A DNA stretch of 64,000 nucleotides from an uncultured Litoreibacter sp. (GTDB lineage: Bacteria > Pseudomonadota > Alphaproteobacteria > Rhodobacterales > Rhodobacteraceae): contig NZ_CANMXB010000001.1 in NCBI RefSeq assembly GCF_947501785.1, positions 2,732,501-2,796,500 of the forward strand, written 5' to 3'. Position 1 is the stretch's first letter. Each line of letters begins with the position of its first letter. Under the pieces are notes generated by a model. It made no database searches. It had not been told where the DNA came from and saw only the letters and a program-made list of their open reading frames with translations. The translations under genes were made by a program, and so were the position numbers. This document shows positions 52,506 through 61,577 of the stretch, piece after piece.

Positions 52506-53576
52506 TTAACGCGCCACCCAGTCGGCGCTTTGCATCTCGCGTAATCGCGACGCGGTGCGCTCAAATTCAAACACGCCTTCGCCCTCCAGATACAGCCGTT
52601 CCGGCGTGTCTGCAGCGGTGCAAATCAGGGCGACACGCGCCTCGTAAAGCGCATCAACCAGCGTCACAAAGCGCTTCGCTTCGTTAAAATTATTGCGCGA
52701 TAACAAAGGGATATCCTCCAGGATCAAAACCCGGACCGCATCCGCAATCGCCAGGTAATCTGCGGCTCCCAAAGCCGTGCCGCACAGCGAATAGAAATCT
52801 GCCCGCGCCACCCCATTGCTGAACGCAGGCAGCACCACATCGCGGCTTTTCACCTTCAGATTGAGCGGTGCAATATCATCTCCGGCAAGCCCAGCCCAAA
52901 TCCCCTCAACAGCTTGCTTAGCCTCTGAATTTGCAGGGGAAAAATAGACTTTTTCCCCCGCCAACCGGTCTTGGCGGTAGTCGGTTTCGCTGGCCAATTC
53001 ATGCACCAAAAGCCGATCCTTGATCAGCTCGATAAACGGCAAAAACAGGTCCCGGTTCAGCCCGTCCTTGTACAAATCATCCGGCACCCGGTTCGACGTC
53101 GCCACCACCACCACACCCGCCGCAAACAGCTTTTGAAACAGGCGTCCGACGATCATCGCATCGGTAATATCGGTGATCTGCATCTCGTCAAAACACAGCA
53201 ACCTGACGTCCCTTGCCAGGTCCTCCGCAACAGGCGCAATCGCGTCGTCTACACCTTTTTTGCGGGCCTCGTTCATCGCGGCGTGGATCTCTTGCATGAA
53301 GGCGTGAAAATGCACCCGGCGCTTGCGCTTCTCTGGTGCCACCTCGAAAAAGAGGTCCATTAACATGGACTTACCCCGACCCACCCCGCCCCAAAGATAA
53401 AGGCCACGCACGGGCACCTGGTCACTTCCGAACAGTCCCAGAAACTTCTTCTTGCTGGTGGTGTTGCCCATCTCCGTCAGCACGGCATCGAGCAATGGGA
53501 TCGCGGCGACCTGCGCCAGATCTTCGGTTAAATCTCCCGACTTAACGCGGGATTCATATGTGTCTTGTAAGAGCAT
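52506..53576 (-). CDS. zapE: cell division ATPase ZapE (AFG1-like)
   Basis: 356 residues. ZapE is an AFG1-type ATPase that associates with the Z ring in E. coli; mitochondrial AFG1 is a chaperone. Walker A is WGGVGRGKSMLMD (Lys69), Walker B is LLCFDEMQITDI and the sensor ATSNRVPDDLYKDGLNR is diagnostic. I chose the ATG at 53576 (MLLQDTYESRV) because upstream in-frame ATGs are not conserved-looking. It converges with folC and is divergent from the MFS gene. Confidence 0.92.
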   Translation of the reverse strand: MLLQDTYESRVKSGDLTEDLAQVAAIPLLDAVLTEMGNTTSKKKFLGLFGSDQVPVRGLYLWGGVGRGKSMLMDLFFEVAPEKRKRRVHFHAFMQEIHAAMNEARKKGVDDAIAPVAEDLARDVRLLCFDEMQITDITDAMIVGRLFQKLFAAGVVVVATSNRVPDDLYKDGLNRDLFLPFIELIKDRLLVHELASETDYRQDRLAGEKVYFSPANSEAKQAVEGIWAGLAGDDIAPLNLKVKSRDVVLPAFSNGVARADFYSLCGTALGAADYLAIADAVRVLILEDIPLLSRNNFNEAKRFVTLVDALYEARVALICTAADTPERLYLEGEGVFEFERTASRLREMQSADWVAR

Positions 53577-53660
53577 ATCCGCGCCATCATTAGAAACAGT
53601 GATCCCCAACCGCAACATTGCTGAATTGACCCGCGTCGAAATTTCCACGACCGTCGCGAA

Positions 53661-54902
53661 ATGACACAAGACCGCACGCCGATTTTTACGCCCGTCCTGA
53701 TCGCGGGCTGCATCATCATGATGCTCGGTTTCGCCATCCGCGCCAGCTTTGGGGTGTTTCAGATCCCCATCGCCGAAGAATTCGGCTGGCCCCGCGCCGA
53801 GTTTTCGCTGGCGATTGCGATCCAAAACCTCGCCTGGGGCATCGGCCAGCCCATATTTGGCGCGATCGCCGAGAAAATGGGCGACCGCAAGGCCATCGTT
53901 CTGGGTGCGTTAATGTATGCGGCTGGGTTGATCCTGTCATCCTTCGCCACCACGCCCGGCGGCCATCAACTCCTTGAAATCCTTGTAGGATTCGGGATCG
54001 CGGGCACAGGGTTCGGGGTCATTCTCGCCATCGTTGGCCGCGCATCATCCGACGAAAACCGGTCCATGTCGCTGGGCATCGCAACGGCCGCCGGGTCCGC
54101 CGGTCAGGTCATCGGTGCGCCCGCCGCCGAGCTGCTTTTGGGCTTCTTCCCCTGGCAAACCGTTTTCATCATTTTCGCAGGCGTCATGCTCGCCTCCCTC
54201 TTCGCATTGCCCATGATGCGCGCCCCAAAAATGGCGTCAAAACAAGAGCTTGAGGAAAGCCTGGGCACCGTCCTGAAACGCGCTTTCAAAGACCCGTCCT
54301 ACACGATGATCTTTCTCGGCTTCTTCTCCTGCGGCTACCAGCTTGCGTTCATCACCGCCCATTTCCCGGCCTTCATCACCGAGGTCTGCGGCCCCATCGC
54401 CGCCGGAGGCGTGCTGGCGGGCATGGGCATCACTACCACCTCGGGCCTCGGCGCGCTTGCAATATCGCTGATCGGGTTGGCCAATATCGGCGGCACAATT
54501 CTGGCGGGCTATCTGGGCAAGAAGTACACAAAAAAGTATTTATTGGCAGGCATTTACACCGGCCGAACGCTGGTTGCTTTGTGGTTCATCATGGTGCCGA
54601 TGACGCCGACAACGGTGATCATCTTCAGCCTCGCCATGGGATCGCTCTGGCTTGCCACGGTGCCGCTCACCAGCGGTCTGGTCGCCCACATTTACGGGCT
54701 GCGCTACATGGGCACGCTCTACGGCATCGTCTTCTTCTCGCACCAGCTGGGGTCGTTCCTTGGCGTCTGGCTCGGCGGCAGATTGTATGACGCAACCGGC
54801 GACTACACCATGGTCTGGTGGGTCGGCATCGGCGTCGGCGCCTTCAGCGCAATCGTGCATCTGCCAGTGCGCGAAAAGCGGGTCGAGCTGGCGGCAGCCT
54901 AA
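53661..54902 (+). CDS. MFS transporter, OxlT/MCT-like
   Basis: 413 residues with 12 predicted spans. The N-terminus (FTPVLIAGCIIMMLGFAIRASFGVFQIPIAEEFGWPRAEFSLA) and GAIAEKMGDRKAIVLGALMYA are typical of the oxalate:formate antiporter/monocarboxylate group. The cytoplasmic loop after span 6 is charged (APKMASKQELEESLGTV). The substrate is likely a small organic acid. It converges with the alpha/beta hydrolase gene, sharing 4 bases of stop. Confidence 0.9.
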   Translation: MTQDRTPIFTPVLIAGCIIMMLGFAIRASFGVFQIPIAEEFGWPRAEFSLAIAIQNLAWGIGQPIFGAIAEKMGDRKAIVLGALMYAAGLILSSFATTPGGHQLLEILVGFGIAGTGFGVILAIVGRASSDENRSMSLGIATAAGSAGQVIGAPAAELLLGFFPWQTVFIIFAGVMLASLFALPMMRAPKMASKQELEESLGTVLKRAFKDPSYTMIFLGFFSCGYQLAFITAHFPAFITEVCGPIAAGGVLAGMGITTTSGLGALAISLIGLANIGGTILAGYLGKKYTKKYLLAGIYTGRTLVALWFIMVPMTPTTVIIFSLAMGSLWLATVPLTSGLVAHIYGLRYMGTLYGIVFFSHQLGSFLGVWLGGRLYDATGDYTMVWWVGIGVGAFSAIVHLPVREKRVELAAA

Positions 54903-55825
54903 CCTTCCAGCAAAAACCCCTTGATGGCGGATGCGACCTGCCTGGGGTGGGTATAGGGCAGCCCGTGATCGGCCCCGGCGACCGTTTCATGCACAACCGC
55001 GCGGTTCGCTTGGGTCATGTCACCAAGGGCGGTCAAAGGAATAACGGTGTCGCCCTCACCCCAAACCGCAAAAGTCGGCACCCGCTCTTCTTCCAATGTC
55101 CGGTGTTTGTCGGCCTGGTTTTGCTTCAACATATGCCTGCCGCTGGACAACACCGCCGGCAGGAAGCCGCGGTAGTCGGATTCGGCCAGCTGTTTGCGAG
55201 AAAATTCTACGCGTTTCGGATCGGTCTCTCGGGTGGCGGCATGACGTTTCCTGCGGGACCGCGCGCCCAGCACCCGTACAACCCAATCGCCTATCATCGG
55301 CGTGTCACGCAGGAATTTCTCGTGCCCGTCCACGGTGTCAGACATGCCAGCCGGGGCGATCAGGATCAGCTTCTCCACCTTGTCGGGATGCTTCGCCGCA
55401 TACGCGACCGAGATGCTGGCACCCATAGAGTAACCCATCAAAATCACGCTTTCCGGATTGCCGGCCTCTGCCAATACTTCCTCAAGCTGCCTAACGAAAA
55501 AGGCCTCATCCTGGGGGGCTGAGGGCCTGTCCGAATACCCCCGCCCATACAGATCATAGCTGACAAACCGGAAGCCCACATCGTTCAGGTCGGCGGCAAT
55601 ATCGTCCCAAACATATTCAGAAGTGGTCAACCCGTGAACGGCAACGATCAGGGGTCCGCGGACCGGCCCGCGGTAATGGACATGGGTGGTGCCATCCGTC
55701 AGAGCGAAGAATTCGCCGGGCGCACTGTTGCGCGCAGCGCCATCCATAGGCTTGCGCAGCCGCTCTGCAATGACGGGTGCGGCGGCCAGGCCGACAATGA
55801 TTAGCAATAACAAAACCCAAGTCAT
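54899..55825 (-). CDS. alpha/beta hydrolase with an N-terminal membrane anchor
   Basis: 308 residues. The N-terminal span (MTWVLLLLIIVGLAAAPVIAE) is an anchor or signal. The hydrolase core has VAVHGLTTSEYVWDDIA and a GYSMGASISV nucleophile elbow, with the late Asp (WGEGDTVIPL) and His (ADHGLPYTHP). The ATG at 55825 has GGAGCCAAAG before it and overlaps the OCD stop by 4 bases (ATGA). Last gene of the AEC-fghA-HAD-OCD unit. Substrate unknown. Confidence 0.87.
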   Translation of the reverse strand: MTWVLLLLIIVGLAAAPVIAERLRKPMDGAARNSAPGEFFALTDGTTHVHYRGPVRGPLIVAVHGLTTSEYVWDDIAADLNDVGFRFVSYDLYGRGYSDRPSAPQDEAFFVRQLEEVLAEAGNPESVILMGYSMGASISVAYAAKHPDKVEKLILIAPAGMSDTVDGHEKFLRDTPMIGDWVVRVLGARSRRKRHAATRETDPKRVEFSRKQLAESDYRGFLPAVLSSGRHMLKQNQADKHRTLEEERVPTFAVWGEGDTVIPLTALGDMTQANRAVVHETVAGADHGLPYTHPRQVASAIKGFLLEG

Positions 55826-56733
55826 CTTTGGCTCCATGCGTCCAGAATGTAGCGGCTTGTCATCAAGTCCAGATGCGCGCCGCCGCCGTTTTTGGCAATG
55901 GTGATTTCTTCGTCAGAGCGCCGCACAAAATCGTCGGGCTCGTAGAAAGATGCGATAACGTCTGCGGGCGTGATTGCCCCTGTAGCCAGCGGAATTTTGA
56001 GCTCTCCTATATGGTCCAGCGTGGTGTCGCGGCTGTCGACAAACAACCGCGCGCGTTGCAGGGCGACATCGTCCACTTCCCGCATATCGGGACGATACGC
56101 GCCGATCAGGTCAAGGTGCTGGCCGGGCTGAAGCCATGCTCCGTTGATCACGGGTTCGGTCGTCATAGTGGCGCAACAAATGATGTCGGCACGCGTCACG
56201 GCGGCCTGCAGGTCCGGCTCGAATGCAACGCTGTGCGCGTTGGCAAAGCTTTGCCCTTTGTCCGCATTGCGTGTCCAAACGGTCACTTCGGCATTCGGCC
56301 AATGAGACCGGTAGGCGCTGACCATGTTGGCAGCGACTGTTCCCGCCCCCACCAAAAGGATGGCGTTGCTGTTAGGCCGGGCCAGCTGTTTTGCGGCGAA
56401 CAGACTGTCACCAGCCGTTTTCCATTTTGTCACCAGGTGGAAATCAATCATGGCATCCAGCTGGCCAGTCTCGTCCGAGAACAGGCTGACCGAGCCGTGG
56501 ATATTGGGCAGTCCATGCTTGGCGTTTTCAGGAAACACCGTCGCCGTTTTTACCGCCTGCCCCAACCCATCTATCCATGCCGCGCGCGACAGCAATGTAT
56601 CGGGCTTGCGGTACAAAAACGTGTCCCCAATTTCTGCCTTGGGAAATGTGTGCCCTTTCGCCAATGCGTCCGTAAGTGCCGCCCAATTCAACAGCGGGTC
56701 CGCGTCGTCAAAGGAGATAATTGGAGCGGTCAA
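55822..56733 (-). CDS. ornithine cyclodeaminase/mu-crystallin family protein
   Basis: 303 residues. The family shows a dinucleotide-binding motif VGAGTVAANMVSAYRS and a typical KTATVFPENAKHGLPNIHGSV substrate region with the conserved GTRTAA-type block replaced by KTAGDSLFAAKQLA. Members include ornithine cyclodeaminase, ketimine reductase and alanine dehydrogenase-like enzymes, so the substrate cannot be stated. It overlaps the HAD gene and the hydrolase gene by 4 bases each. Confidence 0.88.
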   Translation of the reverse strand: MTAPIISFDDADPLLNWAALTDALAKGHTFPKAEIGDTFLYRKPDTLLSRAAWIDGLGQAVKTATVFPENAKHGLPNIHGSVSLFSDETGQLDAMIDFHLVTKWKTAGDSLFAAKQLARPNSNAILLVGAGTVAANMVSAYRSHWPNAEVTVWTRNADKGQSFANAHSVAFEPDLQAAVTRADIICCATMTTEPVINGAWLQPGQHLDLIGAYRPDMREVDDVALQRARLFVDSRDTTLDHIGELKIPLATGAITPADVIASFYEPDDFVRRSDEEITIAKNGGGAHLDLMTSRYILDAWSQR

Positions 56734-57353
56734 AAGGCGGCCTCTTCTTTCGTGAGCAACCCGTTCGCGATCAAACAGTCTGCCCAGCCTTGCGGGCTTT
56801 CAAACAGATGCGCGTTCCAACCGCGCGCTTCGGCGGCTTTGACATTGTCGACCCGGTCGTCGGCAAACAGCAAAGAAGAAGGCTCGATCTTACAATCCTG
56901 TTCGACCATTTCGTAGATGCGCGGATCCGGTTTGATGACCTTCATATGGCCAGAGATGTAGCGACGGTCGAATTCCGACAGGAACGCATAGATCGTTTCC
57001 GCGTAGTCGAAGCTCTCAATACCGAAATTGGTCAGGGTGAAGACCGGGATGTCCTTGGTGCGCAGCGCCCTGAGCAGATGTACGGAATGACCAATGACGG
57101 GGGAGGCAAGCGCGATCCAGTTCTGATGCCAGCCGATGATCTCCTCACGCCATTCGGGGTATTGGTCCGCTGTTTCGTAGATGACGTCCCGCCAGTTTTC
57201 GCCGCTGTCGATACGGTCATTCATGGCATGGAGATCGACGGCCTCGAACATCTGCTTGCGACGTTCTTCGCCGATCCAGCGGTCATAATGCCGCTCAGGC
57301 TGCCATTCGATCAGCACGTTGCCAATGTCAAAGATCACCGCTTTGATGGTCAT
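56730..57353 (-). CDS. HAD-family hydrolase (HAD-IA type)
   Basis: 207 residues. Motif I is FDIGNVLIEW (nucleophile Asp), motif II is FTLTNFG, Lys is in VIKPDPRIYE and motif IV is LLFADDRVDNV. HAD-IA enzymes are phosphatases or dehalogenases. Its start overlaps fghA by 4 bases and its end overlaps the OCD gene. Position suggests a shared operon with fghA; the substrate is unknown. Confidence 0.92.
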   Translation of the reverse strand: MTIKAVIFDIGNVLIEWQPERHYDRWIGEERRKQMFEAVDLHAMNDRIDSGENWRDVIYETADQYPEWREEIIGWHQNWIALASPVIGHSVHLLRALRTKDIPVFTLTNFGIESFDYAETIYAFLSEFDRRYISGHMKVIKPDPRIYEMVEQDCKIEPSSLLFADDRVDNVKAAEARGWNAHLFESPQGWADCLIANGLLTKEEAAF

Positions 57354-58180
57354 GCGTATAGCGCCTCGGCATGGAAGTTCATGTGGTCTTCCATGAAGGA
57401 GGAAACGAAGAAATAGGAATGATCGTAGCCCGGTTGGTACCGGATTATCGCTTGCTGGCGTATGGTGGATACCGCAGCGGCAAAGGATTCCGGCATCAGC
57501 AGGTCGATGAACTGATCCTTGGTGCCAGTATCAACGAGGATAGGCCCGTCGAAGCCATCCTTCAGCATCAACAGCGTGGCGTCATGGTCCACCCAGTTGG
57601 TTTCATCATCGCCCAGATACGCGCCCAGCTGCTTCTTGCCCCAGTCCGACGCTGTCGGGTTACAAATGGGCGAGAAGGCAGACACGGATGCGAAGCGCCC
57701 TCTTTCCTTCATCGCAATCGTCAATGCGCCATGACCGCCCATGGAGTGACCGGTGATGGCTTGGCGGCTCTGGTCGAGTGGAAACTCAGCGAAGACCAAT
57801 TCGGTCAGATCCTTGGTGATGTAGTCATACATCTGAAAGTGGGGCGCCCATGGATCCTGCGTTGCGTTCACATAAAACCCTGCGCCTTGGCCAAGATCAT
57901 AGGCGTCGTCATTGGCGACATCATCGCCGCGTGGGGAGGTGTCAGGAAAAATCAACGCCAACCCGTGCTCGGCCGCCCAGGCCTGCGCGCCGGCTTTGGT
58001 CATCGCGTTTTCATGCGTGCAGGTCAGTCCCGACAGGTACCACACCACCGGCACTGGTCCGTCGCGTGCCTCCTGCGGGAGAAACACCGCGAACGTCATG
58101 TCGCAGCCCGTGGATTTCGAGGCATGGGTATAGACCCCTTGGGTGCCCCCGAAGCACGCATTTTCCGAAACGGTTTCCAT
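57350..58180 (-). CDS. fghA: S-formylglutathione hydrolase
   Basis: 276 residues. It hydrolyses S-formylglutathione to formate and glutathione, the second step of formaldehyde oxidation. The esterase D signature is YLSGLTCTHENAM, PDTSPRG, and TGHSMGGHGALTIA with Ser146. AAGGAAAAATCG precedes the ATG. The partner dehydrogenase adhC lies at 60338-61450, with an AEC transporter, a small exported protein and a TetR gene between. Confidence 0.95.
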   Translation of the reverse strand: METVSENACFGGTQGVYTHASKSTGCDMTFAVFLPQEARDGPVPVVWYLSGLTCTHENAMTKAGAQAWAAEHGLALIFPDTSPRGDDVANDDAYDLGQGAGFYVNATQDPWAPHFQMYDYITKDLTELVFAEFPLDQSRQAITGHSMGGHGALTIAMKERGRFASVSAFSPICNPTASDWGKKQLGAYLGDDETNWVDHDATLLMLKDGFDGPILVDTGTKDQFIDLLMPESFAAAVSTIRQQAIIRYQPGYDHSYFFVSSFMEDHMNFHAEALYA

Positions 58181-58209
58181 CGATTTTTCCTTAGCGATTT
58201 GGTTTAGGG

Positions 58210-59136
58210 CTAAACGGCGACCCAGCTTATGACAAGGGAAACGGTCACGATGCTGATGACCGTTGAAATGAGAATGCTTGCGGACACCCGCTGAGGCGCG
58301 ACGCTGTAATGCTGCGCGATGATGTAGACATTGCCCGCGACCGGCAAGGCTGAGGCCGCAATCATCACGGCCGCCGCGTATCTATCCACCTGGAACACCA
58401 TGAGAGCCGCAAACGCGACGGCTGCAGGATGCAGAACGAGCTTGCAGAAACTCAACCATCCGGCGACCTCGATCCGTTCCGCCGATTTGGAGGCCAGCGA
58501 TGCACCAATGGCAAACAAAGCACCTGGCGTGGCCGCGCCACCTAGGATGCTGAGAAATTCATTCATTGGACCGGGGATCGGTATCGCGAACGCGGACCAT
58601 GCGAACCCAAGGACAATTGAAACGATCATCGGATTCTTTATCAGCCCAAGGCCAACTGTTTTCAGGATCGCAGGCGACACCCGCCCGTCGCGCGACCCGG
58701 TGATCAAAATCACCACCAGGCTGCCAAAAAAGATCAGGTCTACGGCCAGGATCAACATGATGGGCCCGACGGCGGCCTCGCCCATCAACAGCGCGAGCAT
58801 CGGTATGCCCAGGAATCCCACATTGCCGATCACCGCGCATTGGGCTTCGATTGCAACCTGTTCAACGGGAAGCCGCCGGATCAGAGAAACGCCGGTCGCA
58901 ATCAGATACACGAATGCCGTGCCCCAAAAGTAGGCCAGCACAAAAGGAAGATCGTAGACATCCCGCAGGGACAGGTTGGCGGAAAAACGGAACAACATGG
59001 CCGAAAGGGCGAAGTAGAAGACGAATTTCGTCAGATAGGCGGTCGCCTCCTCGCTGAAAAACTTGGTGCGCCCTGCCCAGTAGCCGACGGCAATCAGCGC
59101 AAAGAACGGCAGGGTTTTATAGAAAATCTCCAGCAT
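58210..59136 (-). CDS. AEC-family transporter (auxin efflux carrier-like)
   Basis: 308 residues with ten predicted spans in two halves (MLEIFYKTLPFFALIAVGYWAG start; PVAGNVYIIAQHYSVAPQ near the end). AEC proteins move organic acids such as malate or malonate; the substrate here is not known. A GTG 9 bases upstream is possible. It begins an apparent leftward unit with fghA and is divergent from the small exported gene, so the operators at 59219-59301 could control both directions. Confidence 0.88.
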   Translation of the reverse strand: MLEIFYKTLPFFALIAVGYWAGRTKFFSEEATAYLTKFVFYFALSAMLFRFSANLSLRDVYDLPFVLAYFWGTAFVYLIATGVSLIRRLPVEQVAIEAQCAVIGNVGFLGIPMLALLMGEAAVGPIMLILAVDLIFFGSLVVILITGSRDGRVSPAILKTVGLGLIKNPMIVSIVLGFAWSAFAIPIPGPMNEFLSILGGAATPGALFAIGASLASKSAERIEVAGWLSFCKLVLHPAAVAFAALMVFQVDRYAAAVMIAASALPVAGNVYIIAQHYSVAPQRVSASILISTVISIVTVSLVISWVAV

Positions 59137-59218
59137 TGGCGGCACGTTAGCAGCGTCTTTGCGCGCGCGCTATCGAATTGAACACCTTGTTTTTAAGGCG
59201 GTTGAGGCAGGTTGAGAA

Positions 59219-59244
59219 AAAAATGAACCGAACAGTTCATTTTT
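59219..59244. promoter_or_regulatory. operator O1, perfect 10-bp inverted repeat
   Basis: AAAAATGAAC (59219-59228) and GTTCATTTTT (59235-59244) with a 6-base spacer. It is the clearest of four related sites and probably a TetR-family binding site. Confidence 0.7.
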
Positions 59245-59247
59245 ACC

Positions 59248-59276
59248 TTGAAAAACTGAACGACTCGGTTTAGTTA
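59248..59276 (+). promoter_or_regulatory. predicted promoter of the small exported gene
   Basis: TTGAAA (59248-59253) and TAGTTA (59271-59276) spaced by 17 bases, with operator O2 in the spacer, so repressor binding would block RNA polymerase. Confidence 0.45.
59254..59275. promoter_or_regulatory. operator O2
   Basis: CTGAAC-6-GTTTAG (59256-59273), one mismatch from a perfect dyad, same 6-6-6 spacing as O1. It overlaps the promoter spacer. Confidence 0.6.
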
Positions 59277-59283
59277 CCAAAAT

Positions 59284-59301
59284 ATGAACAGAACGGTTTA
59301 C
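59284..59301. promoter_or_regulatory. operator O3
   Basis: ATGAAC-6-GTTTAC, the same architecture as O1 and O2, just before the ribosome binding site AGGAG (59307-59311). Confidence 0.55.
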
Positions 59302-59318
59302 TTTTTAGGAGACACCCA

Positions 59319-59579
59319 ATGACCTACCGCACCGCCCTTTTTCTTGCAGCTGGCACCGCTGCATTCCTGTCCGCCACCCCAACGTTGGCAGGCACCGCAT
59401 TCAACTATCAGCCGCACCACCTGCAGTTCGCGACACAAACCGAAGTGCCGACCCGTGCTGCACAAACACCGCTGACCACATGCACGCAGCTTGAGAAATC
59501 AGCCGGCGTGGCGACCGAAGACTGTGGCACATTTTCCCGCGACGAGCTGACCAAGATGAAGGCTCGCTCGGACGACTAA
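59319..59579 (+). CDS. small exported protein, probable TetR target
   Basis: 86 residues with a signal peptide (LFLAAGTAAFLSATPTLAG, cut near TLA-G), leaving a mature protein of about 62 residues with a pair of Cys (TTCTQLEKSAG, TEDCGTF). No family is recognised. AGGAG with 7-base spacing sets the ATG. Three operator-like dyads precede it, and the following TetR gene carries a weaker fourth. It is a strong candidate for a regulated, secreted small protein; function unknown. Confidence 0.8.
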   Translation: MTYRTALFLAAGTAAFLSATPTLAGTAFNYQPHHLQFATQTEVPTRAAQTPLTTCTQLEKSAGVATEDCGTFSRDELTKMKARSDD

Positions 59580-59601
59580 CCCGAGGGAAACTCCGGGTTT
59601 T

Positions 59602-59625
59602 GGGGGCGGATCCCGGTCCGCCCCC
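59602..59625 (+). terminator. terminator-like hairpin after the small exported gene
   Basis: Perfect 9-bp stem GGGGGCGGA/TCCGCCCCC, loop 6, starting 22 bases past the stop codon; a weak run ATTTT follows. Confidence 0.6.
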
Positions 59626-59667
59626 ACCACTATTTTACCTACCAAGTAATCGACAGGCTTGATGGAA

Positions 59668-59685
59668 CTGAACCGTTCCGTCTAA
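59668..59685. promoter_or_regulatory. weak operator O4 upstream of tetR
   Basis: CTGAAC-6-GTCTAA, a degenerate match to O1-O3, 35 bases before the tetR start, consistent with autoregulation. Confidence 0.4.
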
Positions 59686-59719
59686 GTTAGGACTGAATTT
59701 ACCCTCTGGAGGCACCCCC

Positions 59720-60337
59720 TTGGACGGAACCGCACCTGAAATAAAACGCGGCCGAAAATACGACCAAGTCGTTGCCGGCGCCCGTAAAGTGTTTCTCGCC
59801 GAAGGGTTTGAGGGGGCCAGCGTTGACCTCATCGCGAAAGAGGCGGGCGTATCAAAGGCCACGCTCTACAGCTATTTCCCTGACAAACGTGTCCTCTTCG
59901 TTGAGGTCGCGAAAGAGGAATGCGCGCGTCAGGCGGACCGCGCGTTACAGGTTGAACAATCCGACCTGCCCGTTCGCGAGATGCTGACGGCGATTTCCAA
60001 AAGCATGATGGAATTTCTGACATCCAGCTTTGCGCATCGCATTTTCCGCATTTGCGTGGCCGAGTCGGATCGCTTCCCGGAGCTGGGGCAAGAATTCTAC
60101 ATGTCCGGCCCGCAGCTGATGGAAGACCGGCTCAGCGCATATTTCAATGAAGCTGTGGCGCGAGGCGAGCTGAAGATCGATGATGTCCGCATGGCCGCCC
60201 AGCAATTTGAAGCTTTGATGAAGGCCGATGTCTTCGTGAAGATGGTGTTCAACCTGATTGAAACACCCGACCAAAATGAAATCGACCGCGTCATTGAAGC
60301 CGCGGTCGATACGTTTTTGGCGCGCTACGGCGTCTGA
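59720..60337 (+). CDS. TetR-family transcriptional regulator
   Basis: 205 residues. The HTH is at about 33-52 (VDLIAKEAGVSKATLYSYF), after a basic N-terminus (EIKRGRKYDQVVAGARKVFLAEG). The C-terminal ligand domain is of the AefR/TetR_C type (MMEFLTSSFAHRIFRICVAES). TTG start at 59720 is supported by GGAGG with 7-base spacing. It is flanked by a set of matching operator-like sites (59219-59301 and 59668) and by adhC convergent at its end. Likely effector is formaldehyde-related or an organic acid, but unproven. Confidence 0.92.
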   Translation: MDGTAPEIKRGRKYDQVVAGARKVFLAEGFEGASVDLIAKEAGVSKATLYSYFPDKRVLFVEVAKEECARQADRALQVEQSDLPVREMLTAISKSMMEFLTSSFAHRIFRICVAESDRFPELGQEFYMSGPQLMEDRLSAYFNEAVARGELKIDDVRMAAQQFEALMKADVFVKMVFNLIETPDQNEIDRVIEAAVDTFLARYGV

Positions 60338-61450
60338 TTAATACAGCACGACCGAACGGATGGATTCGCCTGCATGCATCAGGTCGAACCCCTTGTTGAT
60401 GTCATCCAACCCCATGGTGTGGGTGATCATCGGGTCGATCTCGATTTTGCCGTCCATGTACCAATCGACAATTTTGGGAACGTCCGTGCGGCCTGAAGCG
60501 CCGCCAAATGCCGTGCCGCGCCACACGCGCCCGGTCACCAGCTGGAACGGCCGCGTCGAAATCTCTGCACCAGCAGGAGCCACGCCAATGATAACACTTT
60601 CGCCCCAGCCCTTATGAGCTGACTCGAGCGCGGTGCGCATCACACCGACATTGCCGGTTGCGTCGAACGTGTAGTCACCACCGCCGCCGGTAAGCTCCAC
60701 CAGATGGGCCACCAGATCGCCGTCTACCTCGGTTGGGTTCACAAAGTCGGTCATGCCGAATTTCTTGGCCATGTCCACTTTGCTTGCATTGATATCAACG
60801 CCGACAATTTGATCAGCCCCGGCCAGGCGCAGCCCTTGCACCACATTCAAACCAATGCCGCCGAGGCCAAAGACAATCGCGCGCGATCCGATTTCAACTT
60901 TGGCGGTATTGATGACCGCGCCGATCCCGGTGGTTACGCCGCAGCCAATGTAGCAAATCTTGTCAAATGGCGCGTCCTTGCGGACCTTCGCCAAAGCAAT
61001 TTCAGGCACAACGGAGTGGTTGGCGAATGTCGAACAGCCCATGTAGTGCAAAATCGGTGTACCATCGAGCATTGAGAAACGAGAGGTCCCGTCAGGCATT
61101 AAACCAGCCCCTTGGGTGGACCTGATCTTTTGGCACAAGTTTGTTTTTGGGTTGAGGCAATATTCACATTCGCGACACTCAGGTGTGTACAACGGAATGA
61201 CGTGATCGCCGACCTCCAAACTAGAAACGCCAGGGCCAACCTCAACGACAACCCCTGCGCCTTCATGACCAAGAATCGCCGGGAACAGCCCCTCCGGATC
61301 GGCACCGGACAGGGTAAATTCGTCCGTATGGCAAATACCAGTGGCCTTCATCTCGACCAGCACTTCTCCGTGCTTTGGCCCCTCGAGGTTGACCTCCATA
61401 ATCTCCAGCGGCTTTCCAGCGGCTATGGCAACGGCAGCTTTGGTGCGCAT
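60338..61450 (-). CDS. adhC: S-(hydroxymethyl)glutathione dehydrogenase (class III alcohol dehydrogenase)
   Basis: 370 residues. It oxidises S-hydroxymethylglutathione to S-formylglutathione with NAD. Motifs: [15 protein letters not shown], the structural zinc set [15 protein letters not shown], catalytic site [15 protein letters not shown] and the long class III signature ([20 protein letters not shown]). NAD-binding GLGGIGLNV follows. The 3' end meets tetR. With fghA it completes the glutathione pathway for formaldehyde. Confidence 0.96.
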   Translation of the reverse strand: MRTKAAVAIAAGKPLEIMEVNLEGPKHGEVLVEMKATGICHTDEFTLSGADPEGLFPAILGHEGAGVVVEVGPGVSSLEVGDHVIPLYTPECRECEYCLNPKTNLCQKIRSTQGAGLMPDGTSRFSMLDGTPILHYMGCSTFANHSVVPEIALAKVRKDAPFDKICYIGCGVTTGIGAVINTAKVEIGSRAIVFGLGGIGLNVVQGLRLAGADQIVGVDINASKVDMAKKFGMTDFVNPTEVDGDLVAHLVELTGGGGDYTFDATGNVGVMRTALESAHKGWGESVIIGVAPAGAEISTRPFQLVTGRVWRGTAFGGASGRTDVPKIVDWYMDGKIEIDPMITHTMGLDDINKGFDLMHAGESIRSVVLY

Positions 61451-61577
61451 CTCGGGTATCCCTTAATCATGCATGTTTTTCATCGGCAGCATCTTGCAAA
61501 CTGGTGGCGAAATCAATTCCCTCGCATGTTGCGCCGTAGTTGGGCATTGAACTCCCCTGCGAAAGACGTGTCTTATG

